A stretch of 19,118 nt of DNA, from assembly GCA_934155165.1 (NCBI GenBank), contig CAKPGS010000025.1, positions 1-19,118 on the forward strand. Direction: 5' to 3'. This document shows positions 15,234 to 19,118 of the stretch, piece by piece. Both the position numbers and the translations under genes were made by a program. The notes below the pieces were generated by a model. The model was not told the origin of the DNA. It made no database searches and worked only from the letters and a program-made list of their open reading frames with translations. This DNA is from an uncultured Clostridia bacterium. Its GTDB lineage: Bacteria > Bacillota > Clostridia > TANB77 > CAG-508. Numbering within the stretch: the stretch's first letter is position 1; each line of letters begins with the position of its first letter.

Positions 15234-18200
15234 TTAAAACTTTAATATTCTTTTATTTATCTCATATGCTGTAATGCATATTAAAGCCATTATGGTTATT
15301 GTTAAGGTTATATAGGTTACTGGTCCACCTGTTTTTAAACCTAATATTACGTTTGCTGAAGATTGGTCATCTTCTTTTTCTGCACTATTTCCTGGTATTG
15401 AATCGCTATCTGCTTGTCCATATTCATTATAATCTTCTGCAATTTCTGCAGTATTGCAATATATACCGTTTCCATTTTCATTCATATTTTTTGTTAATAC
15501 TAAGGTAACTGTTTGGCTTTCACCAGGATTTATTAATGTGTTTGCTAAGGCTTTTGTTTCTATATTGTTATTTACTGTATACCAGTCTTTATTTAATTCT
15601 GTGGAAAAATCGAAACCTTCTGGTAGATAGTCTATTATTTTGCTTGCTGTTCCTGGTATGTCTCCTTCATTTGTAACTGTTATTTCGTATTCAATAGCAA
15701 CTTTTGTATTATTAATATATTTATAGTCTAAATCTATTTTTGCAAGTTGTGTATCATATTTATTAGTTTGTGTTCTTTTTGTATTTGCCATTGATATTTG
15801 TGTAACTTTTTTATTCAAGCTTAAATCGAAATTACTTCCTTCTATTAAACCTATATTTATATTTCCTATACTTCTATCTGTTAATTGAATTGTATTAGTT
15901 GTTGCAACTGTTCTTTCATTATAAGTTCCTTTTACAACCTTTGAATTTATTGAAGATTCTACTCCTTCTTTTTGATATGCTGTTAGTACATATTTAGAAG
16001 TATCATATTCAAAAATAACTGTATATTTTCCTTTTTCAAGACCTTCTAAAGTATAGCTTCCATTTTCTGCTGTTGTAGTAGCAGCTTTTTCATTTCCATT
16101 ATCATCTAGTGCTTTCACAGCTATTCCAGATATTTTTGTTTCTTCTTCGCCTAAACTTCCATCTTTGTTTTTATCTAACCATGCTGTTCCAGATATTTTA
16201 TATTTATTATTTGTATCATCTGAAGGATCTACTGGTGTTGGATTTGGATCATCTGGGTCGGTATCATCAGGATTATTATTGTTATCATCTTTTTGTACAT
16301 TTTTTTCAATTATATAGTCAAATTTCTCACTATATCCTAATTTTTCTATTGAAATATTTGTTGTAATTTGCTTATCTTCTGTTAAATTTAGTTCATTTGA
16401 AACTATTGTTTTCATTAAAATTTTTATATCTTCTTCTGCATTAATATCGTTTAATAATATAATTTTGTTTTCATCGCTATTAAATTTATAGTCTTCTTCT
16501 GAAAGTTCCTTATCATTTACATATACCTTTTCTACTACAATTTCATTTGAAAATTTTATACTTGGGTATAAACCTTCCATCTTTACTTTAGATTTATTCT
16601 TAATTGTTAATGTATAGTCTATTTCCTCTCCAACTTTAACATAACTTCCACTTGTAACAGATGATGTTGATTCTACTTCTGCATCTAATTTATGTCCTTC
16701 AACTTTTATTACATTTGAAACTATGTTAGTATCTTCTGAGAATTTTCCTTCTGCATATATTGGATATTTTTGTGTTCCTGTTACTTTAACAAGTATATTT
16801 ATCATAATTGAATTTTTTTCTATTTTATTTATGTTTATTTCTATATTTCTATCTTTTTCATTATATGTAACAGTATTATCTAATTCTTTATCTTCTAAAT
16901 AGTCCTGTGCAGTAGCTGAACTGAACTCAATTCCTGATGGCAAATTCATTTTCACTTTAACATTGTTTACTTCTTCTGCTGTTTCTAGCGTTAATATAAG
17001 TCCCATATAATTATTTTCAAAAACATTTTCATCGTTAGTAGTTAATAACATACTTAATGGTGATTTTTTTATATTTATTTTCTTCTCATTACTTTCTATT
17101 TCTGAAAAATTTGATGAGTTTATTTTTGCTTTCATACTTCCACTATTTTCATCTTGAGCATATAACAAAAATTCTTTTATTGTACTTTTATCTTTTTCTA
17201 TTTTACCTACTTCAATTTCAATATTCTTAATATCTTCTTTAAAAATATATTTATTTTCAACATCATAAATATCATCATTTAATTCCGCATATACCATTCC
17301 ATCTGGTACTGGCACATTTATTTTCACATTTTCTGCATCTTCTGTTCCCTTATTTGTTACTGTTATTGTATATGTTACAACTTGACCTACATAAGTTGTT
17401 CCATCTACTGTATTATCTTCCAAAGTTGCTTCTAATACTGGTCCATTTCCTGTAGTTAAATTAACTTGTGTTGCTTCTTTATTTAAGGTGTCTTCTTGTG
17501 TATTGTATTCAACCTTATAAGTTGAAGCTAAGTTTGCTCCATATTCTAGATTTTCTGGTATTTCTATGCTGTAGCCAAAGTTTAATTCTTCTCCTTGTTG
17601 TACTTCTTTATTTACTACTATTAAGTATGATTTAACATTTTGATTTGCTTCTTGAGTCCATCCATTTTCGCTATTTTGTAAATCTTCTGTTGCTTCGGCT
17701 TTTTCGCTATAATATACTGTATAGTCAACATTTTCTGCATTTCCTATTGTGCTAGTTAATTTTGCTGAAATTGTTGAACCTAAATCATCTCCTTCTGTTC
17801 CTATTCTTCCTAATATTTTCATTCCATTTACAGGTTCGTTTTCATTATTTATTATTGTTTGAGTATATGTTGCTGTTGTTGTAGCTGAGTTTCTTTGTAG
17901 TGCTACTTCTCCTTTATTACTTCCTAAAGATGTAGCTTTTTCGCCTGTTGATGTATTTGTAACACTATTTAGTGCTATTATTCCTACTGGTGCTGATATA
18001 CTTACTGGTGTACTTGTAATTCCATCATTTTCTAAACTTATTGCCTTTTCATTACTATATTGCATTGTTACTTGTGTTTCTTTTGATGAGGCTGTTTTTA
18101 ATAATGATATATCTGTGTTTATTATTATTGTTATTCCTTCTGCTTGGTTTGTGACGTATTGTGTTTGTTCTCCTGTTAGTTGTAAATTAATTATTCTTCC

Positions 18201-19062
18201 TGATTCTATATTAATATTTGATACTTCCATTTGGTCGTTGAATAATACGTTTACAGATTTTATATTAACGCTTTCAACTTCTTCTGGTAGTTGTATTCTT
18301 ATTGTTGGATTTTTATATAAATCTTCTGTTATATCATTTGCTTTTAATATTGCTCTTAGTTCAACGTTTTCGTTTGTTACTACTGTTGATAGAGTTTGTT
18401 TTCCTATTTCTATTTTTGCTTTACTAGTTGTTTCTTCTAGGTTTGTTATTGTAGTTTTTGTTTGTGCCTCTTGGTTGTTACTTGCTCCTATTAAAGTTGT
18501 TTCTATATTTCTTATTAATTTTTGTATTCCATAATTATAAGAACTTGTTGCTGAAATTGCTTTGTTGTTTTCTATAATTAGCTTTCCTTCTTCTACTGGT
18601 TGTGTTGCTTCTATTCTAATATTATTATAGTTTGCTTCATAGTTATAATTTAAGTTACCGTTTTCATCTGCTTGTGTATTATTATCTATTGTGGCTATTA
18701 AGTTTTCTCCATTATATATGCTTATTCTTCCTTCTTGTCCTAATATTTTTTCAAAGTTAGATTTGCTTATTTTTGTATTCTTATAATAAGAATCTGCTAA
18801 TATTTTTCTTCCATCTTCTAAATTATAGGCTTCTACATCTTTTTCAAAGATTACACTTTCTGCTGCATCTTTATAAGATATGTTTGCTGTTAGAGTTTCT
18901 GAATATGGTGTTTCATATACAGAGTTTGCATACATATATCCTTTATTTATTTTTTCTGTTGATGTTATATCATAATCTACATAATTTCCATTTCTAGCTA
19001 TTTCTTGTGTTTTATTTACATTTCCTTCTACTGAATTTTCCGTGTATGTATTTATTGTATTT
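15234..19062 (-). CDS. Large surface protein with DUF11 and SdrD B-like domains, N terminus missing
   Basis: At least 1275 residues are real. The open frame continues to an ATG at 19085, but that codon and the first ~7 residues are antisense to a SecY fragment, and there is no RBS or signal peptide, so the true N terminus is lost. Long stretches of Thr/Asn/Glu-rich beta structure contain DUF11-like units near residues 560 (YVGQVVTYTITVTNKGTED) and 810 (YVKVGEEIDYTLTIKNKSKV). An Asp/Asn/Pro-rich linker follows (around 935-960), then an SdrD B-like domain near 960-1060 (SGTAWLDKNKDGSLG, with a Ca-binding-like Asp run). The tail has an NIGLIEGSNFDLSLNK module and an EYEITVTNEGDIPG sandwich. The C terminus is ILGLKTGG, a membrane helix (1256-1275) and NKR. 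The KTGG plus helix plus basic tail suggests wall anchoring, but it is not LPXTG. It is the first visible gene of the operon with the 1808-residue protein. Confidence 0.85.
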
Positions 19063-19118
19063 TTGCAGGACGGCGAGCGCCGCATTCCTGTACAGTATGC
19101 AAAGAAAATTCAGGGAAG
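19057..19118 (+). CDS. secY: SecY fragment (preprotein translocase subunit), probably foreign to this contig
   Basis: Read on the plus strand, this stretch encodes VFLQDGERRIPVQYAKKIQG, the highly conserved segment after transmembrane helix 5 of SecY (family pattern Q-G/D-x-RR-IPVQYAK). SecY is the pore of the Sec translocon and is normally in the spc ribosomal protein operon. Nothing of that operon is here, and there is no start codon or RBS. From 19065 to 19118 GC is about 54%, against about 30% in the neighbouring surface gene, and codons such as GGC, GAG and CGC are unlike those of the rest of the window. It is best explained as a chimeric assembly join, less likely a real rearrangement. 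The exact junction lies somewhere in about 19048-19066. Confidence 0.82.

Noticed and set aside
9791..19062. LPXTG sortase motif
   Set aside because: No LPXTG occurs at either C terminus; only IIPPFG and LGLKTGG precede the membrane helices.
19063..19085. ATG at 19083-19085 as the true start of the first surface protein
   Set aside because: It lies in antisense of conserved SecY coding sequence, with no ribosome binding site and no signal peptide, and composition changes sharply here.

Overview
The window comes from an AT-rich (roughly 30% GC) low-GC Gram-positive bacterium, most likely an uncultured gut-type member of Clostridia. This rests on base composition, strong AAGGAGG-type ribosome binding sites, U-tract terminators, a VanW-family protein and very large SdrD/DUF11-type surface proteins. 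Every confident gene lies on the minus strand, so the biological reading order runs from right to left. The exception is a short foreign-looking fragment at the extreme right end.

Right part (about 9.8-19.06 kb): two giant, co-transcribed surface proteins separated by 16 bp. The upstream one is missing its N terminus and carries DUF11-like and SdrD B-like domains with a C-terminal membrane anchor. The second, 1808 residues, has a signal peptide, a candidate thioester-adhesin head, SdrD B-like modules and a C-terminal anchor. Neither has a canonical LPXTG motif. The last ~60 bases of the window encode, on the plus strand, a piece of SecY at about 54% GC. I read this as a chimeric contig end, and the apparent start codon of the first surface protein lies inside it.

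Middle part (about 3.3-9.4 kb): housekeeping genes. In transcription order these are an M18 aminopeptidase, an intergenic cluster of DnaA-box-like sites, a tRNA-Arg(UCU) with a good promoter and terminator, a Fic-domain protein with a built-in inhibitory motif, a VanW-family membrane protein, peptidyl-tRNA hydrolase (pth), and an RNase E/G family protein (rng) that stops just before the usual zinc-link.

Left part (1-3.3 kb): rimO (ribosomal protein S12 methylthiotransferase), dut (dUTPase) with a clear terminator, and a secreted 225-residue protein. The last ~32 codons of that protein's C-type-lectin/FGE-like domain have a GC content and NNY codon pattern typical of the variable region of a diversity-generating retroelement (DGR). 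The template repeat and reverse transcriptase would have to lie beyond position 1 and are not seen.

Scattered through the intergenic spaces is a family of about nine small palindromes, each flanked on one side by GTAG (CTAC on the other strand). Four of them form a ~65-bp-period tandem array between rng and rimO. They look like REP-type elements.
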